Shown: positions 52,175 through 61,086 of the stretch, in pieces | How positions within the stretch are numbered: position 1 is the stretch's first letter | Layout: every line of letters begins with the position of its first letter | DNA from: Parapedobacter pyrenivorans_A | GTDB taxonomy: Bacteria > Bacteroidota > Bacteroidia > Sphingobacteriales > Sphingobacteriaceae | Direction of reading: 5' to 3' | Length of the DNA stretch: 64,000 nt | NCBI RefSeq assembly: GCF_041925275.1 | Contig: NZ_JBHEUZ010000014.1 | Span: 67,068-131,067, forward strand | The notes under the pieces: model-generated | What the model saw: only the letters and a program-made list of their open reading frames with translations | Databases searched by the model: none | Told to the model about the DNA's origin: nothing | Position numbers and translations under genes: made by a program

Positions 52175-52366
52175 TCAATAATCGTCGTCATCGAAATCAT
52201 CGTCAAACTCTTCCAATGAGTCAAACTCATCCAATTCAAAATCATCCTCATCTTCGAAAAGATCCTCCGAATCCTCGTCATCGGGACCCGAATCAAGCGT
52301 GACCAGCATGTCGTCCTCCAACATCGCTAAATCAGTGTCATGCATCATTGGCGTTTCCATAATCAT
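52175..52366 (-). CDS. Small highly acidic protein
   Basis: This is a 63-residue predicted protein beginning MIMETPMMHDTDLAML. More than 40 percent of residues are Asp or Glu, and the C-terminal half is nearly all acidic (EDLFEDEDDFELDEFDSLEE). It has no Lys or Arg except none that I can find, no signal peptide and no membrane helix. Extremely acidic tails of this sort may bind basic partners or be disordered. A possible start two codons in (METP) cannot be distinguished. It is followed by a minus-strand terminator, which supports expression. Function is unknown. Confidence 0.55.
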   Translation of the reverse strand: MIMETPMMHDTDLAMLEDDMLVTLDSGPDDEDSEDLFEDEDDFELDEFDSLEEFDDDFDDDDY

Positions 52367-52450
52367 GTAAATAGATACTCTGTTATTTATAGGATAAAAA
52401 TAGCAAGATTTTAATTCAAAGCATATTTTTTAAAAAAAATATATCGCGCG

Positions 52451-53026
52451 TTACTCAGCGGTTTCACCGATCGCATTGTCTTCCTGCACAATATCCTTCA
52501 GTTTCGGCAGGTCTGCCGTTGTGGCAATCCCGAAGTGATCCATGAAGAGGTCGCTCGTAGCATACAATAGGGGTTTGCCCAACGCGTCGGCCTTTCCGGC
52601 AATTTTAATCAGCTCTTTCTCGAGTAAGCGATGTACCGAGTAGTCGCAGTTCACGCCACGTATCTGTTCGATTTCCAGCTTGGTAATGGGTTGTCGATAG
52701 GCGATGATGGCCAATGTTTCCAGTGCTGCCGGGCTGAGTTTCTTTTTCGATCGGTGGGCCTGCAACTGGTTGATGGTTTCATAGTATAGCGGCTTGGTAA
52801 GGAACTGGTAACCTTTGTTGATGCATACCAATTCAAGTATCCGGTCGTCCTGTAAATAGCGGTCCCTGATGGTATCCAAGGCTTCGATGATGGCCTGTTC
52901 GTCGATTTCAGTTTCATGCAAAGCCGTGAGGACCTGCTGGATTTCTGATACGCCGATAGCTAGTTCGGAAGCATAGACGAGCGCTTCAATTTGTCGGCTC
53001 AGCTGTTCGCTGTTTTCTTCTTTCAT
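52451..53026 (-). CDS. scpB: Segregation and condensation protein B
   Basis: This is a 191-residue kleisin-interacting protein of the SMC-ScpA complex, which compacts and helps segregate the chromosome. It has two winged-helix domains: about 8-85 (QIEALVYASELAIGVSEIQQ) and 90-165 (SPAALETLAIIAYRQPITKL, then EIEQIRGVNCDYSVHRLLEK), with the hallmark ETLAIIAYRQP. The length is typical. The gene starts immediately after the stop of mqnC, so both are in one transcription unit. Confidence 0.93.
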   Translation of the reverse strand: MKEENSEQLSRQIEALVYASELAIGVSEIQQVLTALHETEIDEQAIIEALDTIRDRYLQDDRILELVCINKGYQFLTKPLYYETINQLQAHRSKKKLSPAALETLAIIAYRQPITKLEIEQIRGVNCDYSVHRLLEKELIKIAGKADALGKPLLYATSDLFMDHFGIATTADLPKLKDIVQEDNAIGETAE

Positions 53027-54151
53027 CTAGTAATCGATCACTTGCTCTTCGATGGCCATGGGCATTTCGCGAAATTCGTATTTCTGTGTGCGGAGTTGGG
53101 GTTCGAATCCCGCCGTCCGGATGGCATCCTGTATGGATTTTGACGTAAACCGGTGCGGCGCCCCGGCAGCGGAGACCACATTTTCCTCGATCATGATGGA
53201 TCCGAAGTCGTTGGCGCCGGCATGCAGGCACAGCTGCGCTACGCGTTTGCCCACGGTAAGCCACGAGGCCTGTATGTTTTTGATGTTGGGTAGCATGATG
53301 CGACTCAGCGCGATCATGCGGATGTATTCTTCGCCGGTAACGTTGTTGGTGATGCCCCGCAGCCGTTTGAGTAATGTCCCATCGTCTTGGAAGGGCCACG
53401 GGATAAATGCCATGAAGCCGTACGCACCATCCGGCCGTTCCGCCTGTACTTCCCGGATCCAAGCGAGGTGTTCGAACCGCTCCTCGATCGTCTCGATGTG
53501 GCCAAACATCATGGTCGCGGAGGTGGGCAGGTTTACTTGGTGCGCTGCCCGCATCACGTCCAGCCATTCTTTTCCGCCGCATTTCCCTTTGGAGATGAGC
53601 CGCCGTACGCGATCATTCAGTATTTCCGCACCGGCACCCGGCAATGAATCGAGGCCCGCTTCCTTCAGGGCCCGCAGCACCTCGATGTGGGGCATGCCTT
53701 CCAGTTTGGCAACATGCGCAATTTCGGGGGGGCCGAGTGCATGCAGTTTCAACTGTGGGTACAGGCCTTTTAGCTCCCGGAACAGATCGGCATAAAACGC
53801 CAATCCTAGCTCGGGGTGATGCCCGCCCTGTAGCAATAACTGATCGCCTCCATAACGGAATGTTTCCTCAATTTTGCGCTTGTAGGTGTCTATATCGGTG
53901 ATGTAACTATCTTCATGGCCGGGTCTGCGGAAGAAATTGCAGAATTTGCAGTTGGCAATACACACGTTGGTGGTATTGACATTCCGGTCTATCTGCCAGG
54001 TTACTTTACCGTGGGGTACCTGTAACTTCCGAAGGGTATTGGCCACATAGGATAAGTCTGCGATAGGTGCATGGTGGTAGAGGTATACACCTTCTTCGAT
54101 GGATAGGAACTCGAAATCCAGGGCCCGGCTAAGCAATTTGTCCACATTCAT
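53027..54151 (-). CDS. mqnC: Cyclic dehypoxanthinyl futalosine synthase
   Basis: This 374-residue radical SAM enzyme of the futalosine route to menaquinone makes the cyclic intermediate from dehypoxanthine futalosine. The [4Fe-4S]-binding Cys triad is CIANCKFC (Cys64, Cys68, Cys71). Supporting motifs are GGDQLLLQGGHHPELGLAFY, then GAGAEIL, FGHIETIEER, and FIPWPFQ near residue 242. The C-terminal part carries CLHAGANDFGSIMIEENVVS. These fit MqnC rather than its paralogue MqnE. Its presence indicates futalosine-dependent menaquinone synthesis in this organism. A -7 promoter box lies five bases upstream of the ATG, so a leaderless mRNA is likely. Confidence 0.94.
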   Translation of the reverse strand: MNVDKLLSRALDFEFLSIEEGVYLYHHAPIADLSYVANTLRKLQVPHGKVTWQIDRNVNTTNVCIANCKFCNFFRRPGHEDSYITDIDTYKRKIEETFRYGGDQLLLQGGHHPELGLAFYADLFRELKGLYPQLKLHALGPPEIAHVAKLEGMPHIEVLRALKEAGLDSLPGAGAEILNDRVRRLISKGKCGGKEWLDVMRAAHQVNLPTSATMMFGHIETIEERFEHLAWIREVQAERPDGAYGFMAFIPWPFQDDGTLLKRLRGITNNVTGEEYIRMIALSRIMLPNIKNIQASWLTVGKRVAQLCLHAGANDFGSIMIEENVVSAAGAPHRFTSKSIQDAIRTAGFEPQLRTQKYEFREMPMAIEEQVIDY

Positions 54152-54156
54152 GATAG

Positions 54157-54164
54157 CAAAGGTA
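54157..54164 (-). promoter_or_regulatory. -7 element immediately before mqnC
   Basis: The minus strand reads TACCTTTG, ending five bases before the mqnC ATG (54151). This is a third clear case of a promoter that would give a leaderless transcript. Confidence 0.6.
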
Positions 54165-54186
54165 CGTAGTTTTTGACAATCGATGT

Positions 54187-55344
54187 TTATTCAGCCGGAA
54201 TCAGTTTGAGGAGCATGCCAGGGCCTTCCGTAAGCACATAGATATAGCCGTCGCTGCTTTGAGCAAGGTGCCTTACGCGGCCAATGGCTTGCAGTAACTT
54301 CTCCTCATGGGCGTAGTTGCCGTTTTTGAGTTCCACGCGGGCCACGTGCGTCAACGCCAGTGCACCGGCGAAGAGATTGCCCTGCCAGGCGGGGAATTTT
54401 TCGCCCGTATAATACAGTAATCCGCAGGTAGCGATGGAAGGGGTCCAATAGTGCACCGGTTGTTCCATACCTTCTTTTTCGGCGAGTGCTGAGATGATGG
54501 CACCGCTGTAATCGATGCCGTAGGTGATCACTGGCCAGCCATAGTTTTTCCCCTTCTCGATCACGTTGAGTTCGTCGCCGCCACGGGGTCCGTGCTCGGT
54601 GGCGTAGAGGATATTGTTTGTGCGGTCATACGCCAGTCCCTGCACATTACGGTGGCCGTAAGACCAGATGCTTGGCTTGGCGTAGGGCGTGTCTACGAAC
54701 GGATTGTCGGCCGGTATGCGTCCGTCGTCGTGCAACCGATGGATCTTGCCCAGGTCGTTTGCTAAGTCCTGCGCATTTTCCTTCACACCACGCTCGCCGG
54801 TGCTGAAGTAGAGGTAACCTGCGCGGTCGAAAACAATGCGGCTACCGAAGTGCACACCCGCCGTAGACAACGGGGCGGTTTGGTACAGCGTTTCCAGCTC
54901 GGCGATGTGGGTGCCCGCTAACCGGAAGCGTATCAAAGCTGTACTGCCACCCTCTTGCCCCGGTTTGGCATAGGTAGCGTAAATCCATCCATTTGTAGCG
55001 TATTGGGGATGGAGTTGGATATCCAGCAGCCCGCCCTGCCCGCGTTCGTAGGTCTCCGGGAAGCCGTCCAACTTCTTATCCGTATACCGATCGTCTTCGA
55101 ACACCCGTATTTCGCCTTTCCGTTCCGTAACAAGCAACCGGCCGTCCGGCAGCCAAACCATGCCCCACGGGTTATCGAGCCCCATGTAGAGCGTATCTAT
55201 GTAAAAAGCACCCTTTTCCGAAGGTACAGGCTGCCCGGTTTGGCGCGGGGCATTGCCCGTGTGCCCGCTGTTGCCCGTGCAGCGCAGGCAGCTTATGCCG
55301 ATGGCGAGCGTGCTGAGTAGGAGTAGTGTTTTCTTGGCCGTCAT
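54187..55344 (-). CDS. PQQ-dependent sugar dehydrogenase (soluble glucose dehydrogenase type)
   Basis: This is a 385-residue six-bladed beta-propeller of the glucose/sorbosone dehydrogenase family. A signal peptide with a possible lipobox near GISC (residues 1-20) is followed by LDNPWGMVWLPDGRLLVTER, GLLDIQLHPQYATNGWIYAT, the catalytic-site region STAGVHFGSRIVFD, YGHRNVQGLAYDRTNNILYA, and EHGPRGGDELNVIEKGKNYG. These are the conserved PQQ/calcium segments of the family. It oxidises sugars in the periplasm using pyrroloquinoline quinone; the actual substrate is unknown, and PQQ biosynthesis genes are not in the window. It has its own promoter. Confidence 0.9.
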   Translation of the reverse strand: MTAKKTLLLLSTLAIGISCLRCTGNSGHTGNAPRQTGQPVPSEKGAFYIDTLYMGLDNPWGMVWLPDGRLLVTERKGEIRVFEDDRYTDKKLDGFPETYERGQGGLLDIQLHPQYATNGWIYATYAKPGQEGGSTALIRFRLAGTHIAELETLYQTAPLSTAGVHFGSRIVFDRAGYLYFSTGERGVKENAQDLANDLGKIHRLHDDGRIPADNPFVDTPYAKPSIWSYGHRNVQGLAYDRTNNILYATEHGPRGGDELNVIEKGKNYGWPVITYGIDYSGAIISALAEKEGMEQPVHYWTPSIATCGLLYYTGEKFPAWQGNLFAGALALTHVARVELKNGNYAHEEKLLQAIGRVRHLAQSSDGYIYVLTEGPGMLLKLIPAE

Positions 55345-55361
55345 AGCGTCTTTCCGAGCAT

Positions 55362-55369
55362 CAAAGATA
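55362..55369 (-). promoter_or_regulatory. -7 element of the PQQ-type dehydrogenase
   Basis: The minus strand reads TATCTTTG. The expected transcription start is near 55355, about 12 nt before the ATG. Confidence 0.55.
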
Positions 55370-55501
55370 GGAAATGTTCGTGTCTTGGACGAGCCCCGAA
55401 ACCCTTAGGCGCAAGGCAACGGGAAAGGGGCAATGCAGGCTGTATGGAGGCAATTGGCCATAAATATTCGGAAAACCCTTGGATAACTGTAACCGATTCA
55501 T

Positions 55502-55509
55502 TACGTTTG
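55502..55509 (+). promoter_or_regulatory. -7 element of the ECF sigma factor gene
   Basis: TACGTTTG lies 25 bp before the TTG start at 55534. As a housekeeping-type -7 box it suggests the sigma gene is transcribed by the major polymerase. Confidence 0.5.
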
Positions 55510-55533
55510 TAACAACCAATTAAAGCGAGGACC

Positions 55534-56118
55534 TTGTTGAACAATGCCACGATTGAAACAGATGCGGAGTTGCTTAGCCGGATAGGCAAAGACGACCAAG
55601 CCGCTTTCGAGGAGCTGTACCGGCGGTATTGGCGGCGTTGTTACATGCAGGTCGTACGTCGCTCGGGCGACGAAACGCTGGCTGAAGATATTACGCAAAA
55701 TGTCTTCTTATCGCTTTGGGAGAAGCGTAAATCGCTCCGTATCGAACAGGTGGGCGCATATCTGTTTTCCGCGGTGCGGTTCCGGTTTATCACCTACCTG
55801 AAGGCACAACTGCACGAAGAGACATATGCCCTCCACTTATTACGCAATGGACGCGATTCGCAAAACCCGGTAGAAACTTCCATGCGTATCAAGGAACTCA
55901 ACGATGCGATTGACAAAGGTGTGGCGATGATGCCCCCAAAAACCAAAACCATCTATACCCTGAGCCGTTCCGAGCACTATTCCGTTAAAGAGATTGCCAA
56001 TAAACTAAATCTATCCGAGAAAGCCGTGGAATACCACATCACGCAATCACTGAAGGCATTACGGATAGCTTTGAAAGACTTTCTCGCCGTCGTTTTCCTT
56101 TTCCAGGGATTTTTTTAA
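55534..56118 (+). CDS. ECF RNA polymerase sigma factor (FecI-like)
   Basis: This is a 194-residue sigma-70 family factor of the extracytoplasmic function group. Region 2 is FEELYRRYWRRCYMQVVRRS, then GDETLAEDITQNVFLSLWEK (about 23-66). Region 4 is TLSRSEHYSVKEIANKLNLS with KAVEYHITQSLKALRIALKD (about 145-185). There is no ATG: the frame opens at TAA 55510 and the only starts before region 2 are two adjacent TTG codons (55534, 55537) preceded by GCGAGG. With the next gene, a FecR-type anti-sigma, and the STN-bearing SusC, it forms a cell-surface signalling chain that should activate the susC operon. Confidence 0.92.
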   Translation: MLNNATIETDAELLSRIGKDDQAAFEELYRRYWRRCYMQVVRRSGDETLAEDITQNVFLSLWEKRKSLRIEQVGAYLFSAVRFRFITYLKAQLHEETYALHLLRNGRDSQNPVETSMRIKELNDAIDKGVAMMPPKTKTIYTLSRSEHYSVKEIANKLNLSEKAVEYHITQSLKALRIALKDFLAVVFLFQGFF

Positions 56119-56185
56119 TAAATTTTTAGGGATTGGGCCGTTTCAATAGACTACCTTATTGAACGGATTATAAACGCCTGCGGAA

Positions 56186-57232
56186 ATGGGTAGGGAAAGC
56201 TTTCATCAATTATTGCAACGTTACCTCGATGGCCGTTGCACACCGGCAGAGAAACGGTTGGTAGACCATTGGTACCACATGTTAGAGGGGCATGATAGAC
56301 ACGAGATCAGCCCTTCGAATTTAGATGCGCTGGAAGATGCCATGTGGGAGAAAATACACGACCAGATCAATGACGCCGGAGAGGCAGGCCCGGCTTATGT
56401 ACCGTATCTTCGGTCGCGGCGCCTGCGTTATCTTCTTGCTGCGGCATCCATCGCGCTGCTTATGACCGTGGGCACCATTGCTTACCTCCGTGTGGTTTGT
56501 TACCCTGTAGAACCTTCGTTTGCCACCGATTTCGCCATGGATAATGATATCGTGGCCGTGAAAAACGACACCGACCACCGCATGAATATCATCCTTGCCG
56601 ATGAGTCGCTGGTAGAGCTCTATCCGGGGGCGCAGCTTCACTACCCCAAGCATTTCAGCGACCATGGCCGGGAAGTCCGGCTGATCGGTGACGCGTTCTT
56701 TTCGGTCGCGGCCAACAAAGAAAATCCCTTTTGGGTATTCCATGAAGGGATGATTACCAAAGTGCTGGGTACCAAATTCAAGATCAAGGCACCCAAGGGA
56801 AGTGCCAAGGGCGAGGTGATCGTCTATTCAGGCAAGGTAGATGTATTCTATAATGTGGGCCGGCGCAATATGGTGAAGCGGATGTTGTCTGCACCCGAAA
56901 AAGCGTCCCTTACCACCAACCAGCGAGCGGTGTTGTTGGCTAAGAATTTGGAAGAAACGGTGACGGAAAATCCATTGCCCGTGCGGGGCGGCGTGGATGC
57001 GATACGGCATGAAACGTTCAAGGATATCCCGATTACGTCATTGGCCCAGACGTTGAGCGAACTATATGCCTTGGATGTGGTGGCCGATAGTGGGTTGTCA
57101 CACATCACCTTTACGGGCGATATCAGTGGCATCGGGCTTTTCAAACAGCTGGATATCATCTGCACGGTTACCGATACACGGTATGAGGTGATCGGTACGA
57201 CGATTCTCCTGAAACGGAAATACGAACCCTAA
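56186..57232 (+). CDS. FecR-family anti-sigma factor
   Basis: This is a 348-residue membrane-bound regulator. A cytosolic N-terminal part (about 1-78, YLDGRCTPAEKRLVDHWYHM) that should bind the sigma factor is followed by one membrane helix (about 80-100, YLLAAASIALLMTVGTIAYL). The periplasmic FecR domain is at about 125-225 (SLVELYPGAQLHYPKHFSDH, then VTKVLGTKFKIKA in near form), and the C-terminal DUF4974-like domain at about 275-345 (FKDIPITSLAQTLSELYALD). It passes the signal of a substrate-loaded outer-membrane receptor to the sigma factor. It lies 67 bp after the sigma gene. Confidence 0.92.
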   Translation: MGRESFHQLLQRYLDGRCTPAEKRLVDHWYHMLEGHDRHEISPSNLDALEDAMWEKIHDQINDAGEAGPAYVPYLRSRRLRYLLAAASIALLMTVGTIAYLRVVCYPVEPSFATDFAMDNDIVAVKNDTDHRMNIILADESLVELYPGAQLHYPKHFSDHGREVRLIGDAFFSVAANKENPFWVFHEGMITKVLGTKFKIKAPKGSAKGEVIVYSGKVDVFYNVGRRNMVKRMLSAPEKASLTTNQRAVLLAKNLEETVTENPLPVRGGVDAIRHETFKDIPITSLAQTLSELYALDVVADSGLSHITFTGDISGIGLFKQLDIICTVTDTRYEVIGTTILLKRKYEP

Positions 57233-57307
57233 TTGAACACAAATTTATAACCAAACACACAAAACACACATTTTATGCAGGAAGTCCCAACGTAACCCTT
57301 TCTCGGA

Positions 57308-57449
57308 GGCAACCCGGGTGGTTGCCCATCGCTACTATCCATGAAGTTGAACCAAAATAAATGACCATGACGAAATCAAAAACGTAACCAAAAAAAACCG
57401 GCAATATGGGGGTATTGCCGGCAATGGCCCGGAACACACGTGTGCCGGG
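57308..57449 (+). promoter_or_regulatory. Hairpin-rich leader between fecR-like and susC-like genes
   Basis: The 269-bp gap holds three hairpins: GGCAAC/GTTGCC (57308-57326), a perfect CCGGCAATA/TATTGCCGG (57398-57421) and CCCGG-CACA/TGTG-CCGGG (57428-57449). None has a U-run. They lie in the likely 5' untranslated part of the susC mRNA and may set stability or translation. No clear TAnnTTTG box is seen here, consistent with use of the ECF sigma. Confidence 0.5.
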
Positions 57450-57501
57450 GTAACTTACAGTCCAAAAAAAACGTTTAACGAACTATAAATTTTTCAAAAG
57501 T

Positions 57502-60500
57502 ATGAAAAAAGATCGAATTATTGCGTTAACCAAAACTGCGATGAGACTAACCTTTTTATATGCCCTTATTACTTCGATTGTCGTATTTACAAGCCATGCA
57601 ACCGAAGTGGATGCCCAGGGCGCGCTTGACAAAAGGGTCGAATTGGCTGGCAAACGTACCACGATTAAAGAACTGATCACCATGCTCGAGGAGCAATCGG
57701 GCGCGCACTTTATTTACAGTTCTTCGGCCATCAAGACCAACCGTAAAATCAAGATTGCCTCGCTTTACGGCGAGTTATCGGATGTGCTTAATGAAGTATT
57801 TAAACCCATCGGCATTGATTATAAGGTGGAACACGACAAAATATTGCTTTTTAGTATTTTCCAGGAATTAACCATTACAGGCAAGATTACCGATGCCAGT
57901 AACGGTGCGCCGATACTGGGTGCGGCGGTGAAGGTAAGGAGTACCGCCCGGGGCACCAGTACGGATGCAAATGGCCAATTTTCGTTGGCCGTGATGCCCA
58001 ACGAAATAGTGGAAGTGAGCTACATCGGGTTTGCTGCCCAAGAGTTTGTGGTGGATAGCAACCGGCGCGTGTACAACCTCGCCCTACAGGCGTCGCTCAG
58101 CACGTTGGACGAGGTGGTGGTAACGGGATATTCCGCGCAGCGGGTCAAGGACCTCACCGGTTCGGTGGCGGTAGTGAATGTGAAAGACCTCAAGCAGCAA
58201 CCGGCGGCGAGCCCCATCGAAGCCCTCCAAGGTAAAGCCACGGGGGTGCAGATCATCAATGACGGAGCGCCCGGTGCCACCCCGCAGATCCGTATCCGGG
58301 GGTTCAGCACCATCAACAATAACGACCCGCTCTACGTTATTGACGGGATGCCTTATGAAGGGAAACTAGGGTGGTTGAATGCCAATGATATTGAGTCGAT
58401 GCAGGTGCTGAAAGATGCCTCTGCGGCTTCCATCTACGGTGCCCGTGCCAACAACGGTGTCGTTATCGTAACAACCCGGAAAGGGCAAAAGGGCGTGCCA
58501 AGGGTGACGTTTGAATCCTATTACGGCACCCAAAGCCCGATGAGGAACCGGTTTCCCGAATTCCTGAATCCGCAGCAGTTTGGCGAATATGTTTACCAGC
58601 GTTTCCTGAATGCGGGCGAAACTCCGGGTACCAGCGAAACGAGCGGTACCAATTACGGCTCGGACCCAAACCGTCCCACCTTGCCCGACTACCTCTTGGC
58701 GGGCACCGTAACCGGGCATAACATTACCGAAGCAGATGCAGATCCGTCGAATTACAATTATTCGATGGACCCGGCCCAGTTCTACCAGATCACACGGGCC
58801 AATAAGGAGGGCACCAATTGGTTTGACGCCATTACGCGCAACGCGCCCATGCAGAATTACCAGCTAAGCATACTGGGAGGCGGCGAAAGTTCTACCTATG
58901 CCATCAGCGGGAGTGCATTCAAGCAGGAAGGTACCTATAAGCATACCTCATTCGAGCGGTTCACCATCCGTAGCAATACCACGTTCAACCTACTGGACGA
59001 CCGGGTCACCATCGGTGAGAATATGCAATATTCCTTTACCCGGGGCAATGGATTCGGTGTGAATGTCAACACTGCGGGGTCGTACCAAGGTGAGGGATCG
59101 CCGATTGGGTGGGCTTACCGGATACAAACTATTATCCCGGTGTACGACATCATGGGCAATTTTGCCGGTACACGCGGCGACAAGATGGGGAACGCCGATA
59201 ACCCGCTTTCGGTGCTCTATCGTTCAAAGGACAACGACAACAACAGCGGCCAGTTCTTTGGCAGCACGTTTGCCGATGTCAAATTGGCGAAAGGGCTGAA
59301 CTTCCGTACCACCTTCGGTATGCGTTATGAAAACTATAACGGCAAGTCCATCGGTTACCCCAACCCGGAGCGTTCCGAAGGTAGTTTCACGAACAACACG
59401 CTGCGCGAGTACCAAGGGTATAATACCGAATGGACCTGGACCAATACCGCAACGTATAAGAATACGTTTGGCGGGATCCATGACCTCACCGTACTTGCCG
59501 GTACCGAAGCGGTGGAGTCGAAATGGCACGAACTCGTTGGTAATGGTAATGATTTCTTCATTTCCGGCGACCTGAATTACTACTACTTGAACACGGCGGC
59601 CGTTACCCGGGGCGAAAGCGTGGGTTCGGAGGGAGCGCTGTTTTCCATCTTTGGCCGGGCCGATTACTCATTCGATGATCGGTATCTGCTGTCGGCGACC
59701 GTCCGCCGCGATGGTTCGTCGGCTTTCGGACCGGACGACAGGTACGGCTTATTTCCGGCAGCCAGCGTGGCATGGCGGTTATCCAGTGAAAGTTTTATGA
59801 GCAATGTGACCTGGGCAGACGACCTGAAGCTGCGGGCGGGCTACGGAACCACGGGCAACCAACGTATCCCTACCTTCCAATTCTTGCGGCGGTATGCCTC
59901 GGGCGTGGGCCAGTCTTTCTACCCGATAGCGGGCGGTGGTGAACTTTCCAGCGGACTATGGACCAGCAATTACAATAACCCGAATGTGAAGTGGGAAGAA
60001 ATGAAATCAGTGAACGTTGGGCTCGACTTCACGCTTTTCAATGGTACCATTGACGGTGCGATCGATTGGTTTGACCGGCGTACCAGCGGCGTGTTGTACC
60101 CTGTTCCGCAACCATCCGCGGCCGTGGGCACCGGCTCGTCGCCGTTTGTCAACTCGGGCGATATGAAGAACAGTGGGTTTGAAGTTTCGGTGAACTACCA
60201 TTATACGCAACCCGATAGCGACCATCCATTCCAGTTTGATGTGGGTGCATTTTTCTCGCGCTACACGAACGATATCGTACAACTGGCACCCTCCGTTACC
60301 GAGCAACCCTACCTGACCCTCCGCGGCGTTACCACCTCGGTGTTGAAAGCCGGGGCTCCTTTCGGTGCGTTTTATGGCTACCAGGTAACCGGTATTTACC
60401 AGGACGATGCCGACATCGCCAATAGCGCCTCGTATGAGAACGCACGGATAGGCGGTTTCAAGTTTGCCGATATATCGGGTCCGGAAGGGACGCCAGATGG

Positions 60501-61044
60501 TGTTATTGATGGGGCCGACCGCACAGTGATCGGCAACCCGCACCCCGATTTCATTTATTCCCTCAGCCTTGGTGCTTCCTACAAGCGGTTCGACGTAAGC
60601 ATGTTTTTCAACGGATCGCAGGGTAATGACCTGTTTGACCTGACCCGTCAGTACACTGATTTTTATGCATTCCCCGGTGCGGTGAGTACCCGTACGCTGG
60701 ATGCGTGGAGCCCGAGCAATCCGACGAGCATGATGCCGTCTGCCAATGCGAAAGCCCCGACCATCGAGTACCAGTCGTCGAGCTACTACGTGCAGGATGG
60801 CAGCTTTTTCCGGATGAGGAACGTGCAGGTGGGTTATACGGTTCCCGGCGAACGTTTATTTTGGGGGAAAATCGCTAATTTAAGGATATATGCCAGCGCT
60901 ACCAACCTGTTTACCATCACCGGTTACAGTGGCATGGATCCCGAGGTGAGCCAATACTCGTCTACTTTTTCGGCTCCCGGGGTGGACATGGGTGTATATC
61001 CCGTGCCACGCCAGTACCTGTTGGGCTTAAGTGTTACGTTTTAA
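57502..61044 (+). CDS. SusC/RagA-type TonB-linked outer-membrane protein with STN domain
   Basis: This is an 1180-residue outer-membrane importer. A signal-anchor segment (about 12-38) is followed by an STN secretin/TonB short N-terminal domain (about 45-118, KRTTIKELITMLEEQSGAHF, IYSSSAIKTNRKIKIASLYG), which contacts FecR-type regulators. Next come a carboxypeptidase-regulatory-like domain (about 125-205, ITGKITDASNGAPILGAAVK) and a plug domain (about 210-330, VVTGYSAQRVKDLTGSVAVV, then IRGFSTINNNDPLYVIDGMP). The barrel fills the rest. The plug sequence YVIDGMPY is the SusC hallmark. With the SusD-like lipoprotein it forms the pedal-bin importer for an oligosaccharide or other nutrient; the STN domain marks it as the sensor of the sigma/anti-sigma pair upstream. 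Confidence 0.95.
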   Translation: MKKDRIIALTKTAMRLTFLYALITSIVVFTSHATEVDAQGALDKRVELAGKRTTIKELITMLEEQSGAHFIYSSSAIKTNRKIKIASLYGELSDVLNEVFKPIGIDYKVEHDKILLFSIFQELTITGKITDASNGAPILGAAVKVRSTARGTSTDANGQFSLAVMPNEIVEVSYIGFAAQEFVVDSNRRVYNLALQASLSTLDEVVVTGYSAQRVKDLTGSVAVVNVKDLKQQPAASPIEALQGKATGVQIINDGAPGATPQIRIRGFSTINNNDPLYVIDGMPYEGKLGWLNANDIESMQVLKDASAASIYGARANNGVVIVTTRKGQKGVPRVTFESYYGTQSPMRNRFPEFLNPQQFGEYVYQRFLNAGETPGTSETSGTNYGSDPNRPTLPDYLLAGTVTGHNITEADADPSNYNYSMDPAQFYQITRANKEGTNWFDAITRNAPMQNYQLSILGGGESSTYAISGSAFKQEGTYKHTSFERFTIRSNTTFNLLDDRVTIGENMQYSFTRGNGFGVNVNTAGSYQGEGSPIGWAYRIQTIIPVYDIMGNFAGTRGDKMGNADNPLSVLYRSKDNDNNSGQFFGSTFADVKLAKGLNFRTTFGMRYENYNGKSIGYPNPERSEGSFTNNTLREYQGYNTEWTWTNTATYKNTFGGIHDLTVLAGTEAVESKWHELVGNGNDFFISGDLNYYYLNTAAVTRGESVGSEGALFSIFGRADYSFDDRYLLSATVRRDGSSAFGPDDRYGLFPAASVAWRLSSESFMSNVTWADDLKLRAGYGTTGNQRIPTFQFLRRYASGVGQSFYPIAGGGELSSGLWTSNYNNPNVKWEEMKSVNVGLDFTLFNGTIDGAIDWFDRRTSGVLYPVPQPSAAVGTGSSPFVNSGDMKNSGFEVSVNYHYTQPDSDHPFQFDVGAFFSRYTNDIVQLAPSVTEQPYLTLRGVTTSVLKAGAPFGAFYGYQVTGIYQDDADIANSASYENARIGGFKFADISGPEGTPDGVIDGADRTVIGNPHPDFIYSLSLGASYKRFDVSMFFNGSQGNDLFDLTRQYTDFYAFPGAVSTRTLDAWSPSNPTSMMPSANAKAPTIEYQSSSYYVQDGSFFRMRNVQVGYTVPGERLFWGKIANLRIYASATNLFTITGYSGMDPEVSQYSSTFSAPGVDMGVYPVPRQYLLGLSVTF

Positions 61045-61086
61045 TGGCGCTTCGGAATAGGTCTTAACTGTTAAAGAATTTTCAAC

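Noticed and set aside
53095..53120. GGTTCGAATCCC motif resembling a tRNA T-arm
   Set aside because: It lies inside the mqnC coding region, and no cloverleaf or acceptor stem can be drawn around it.
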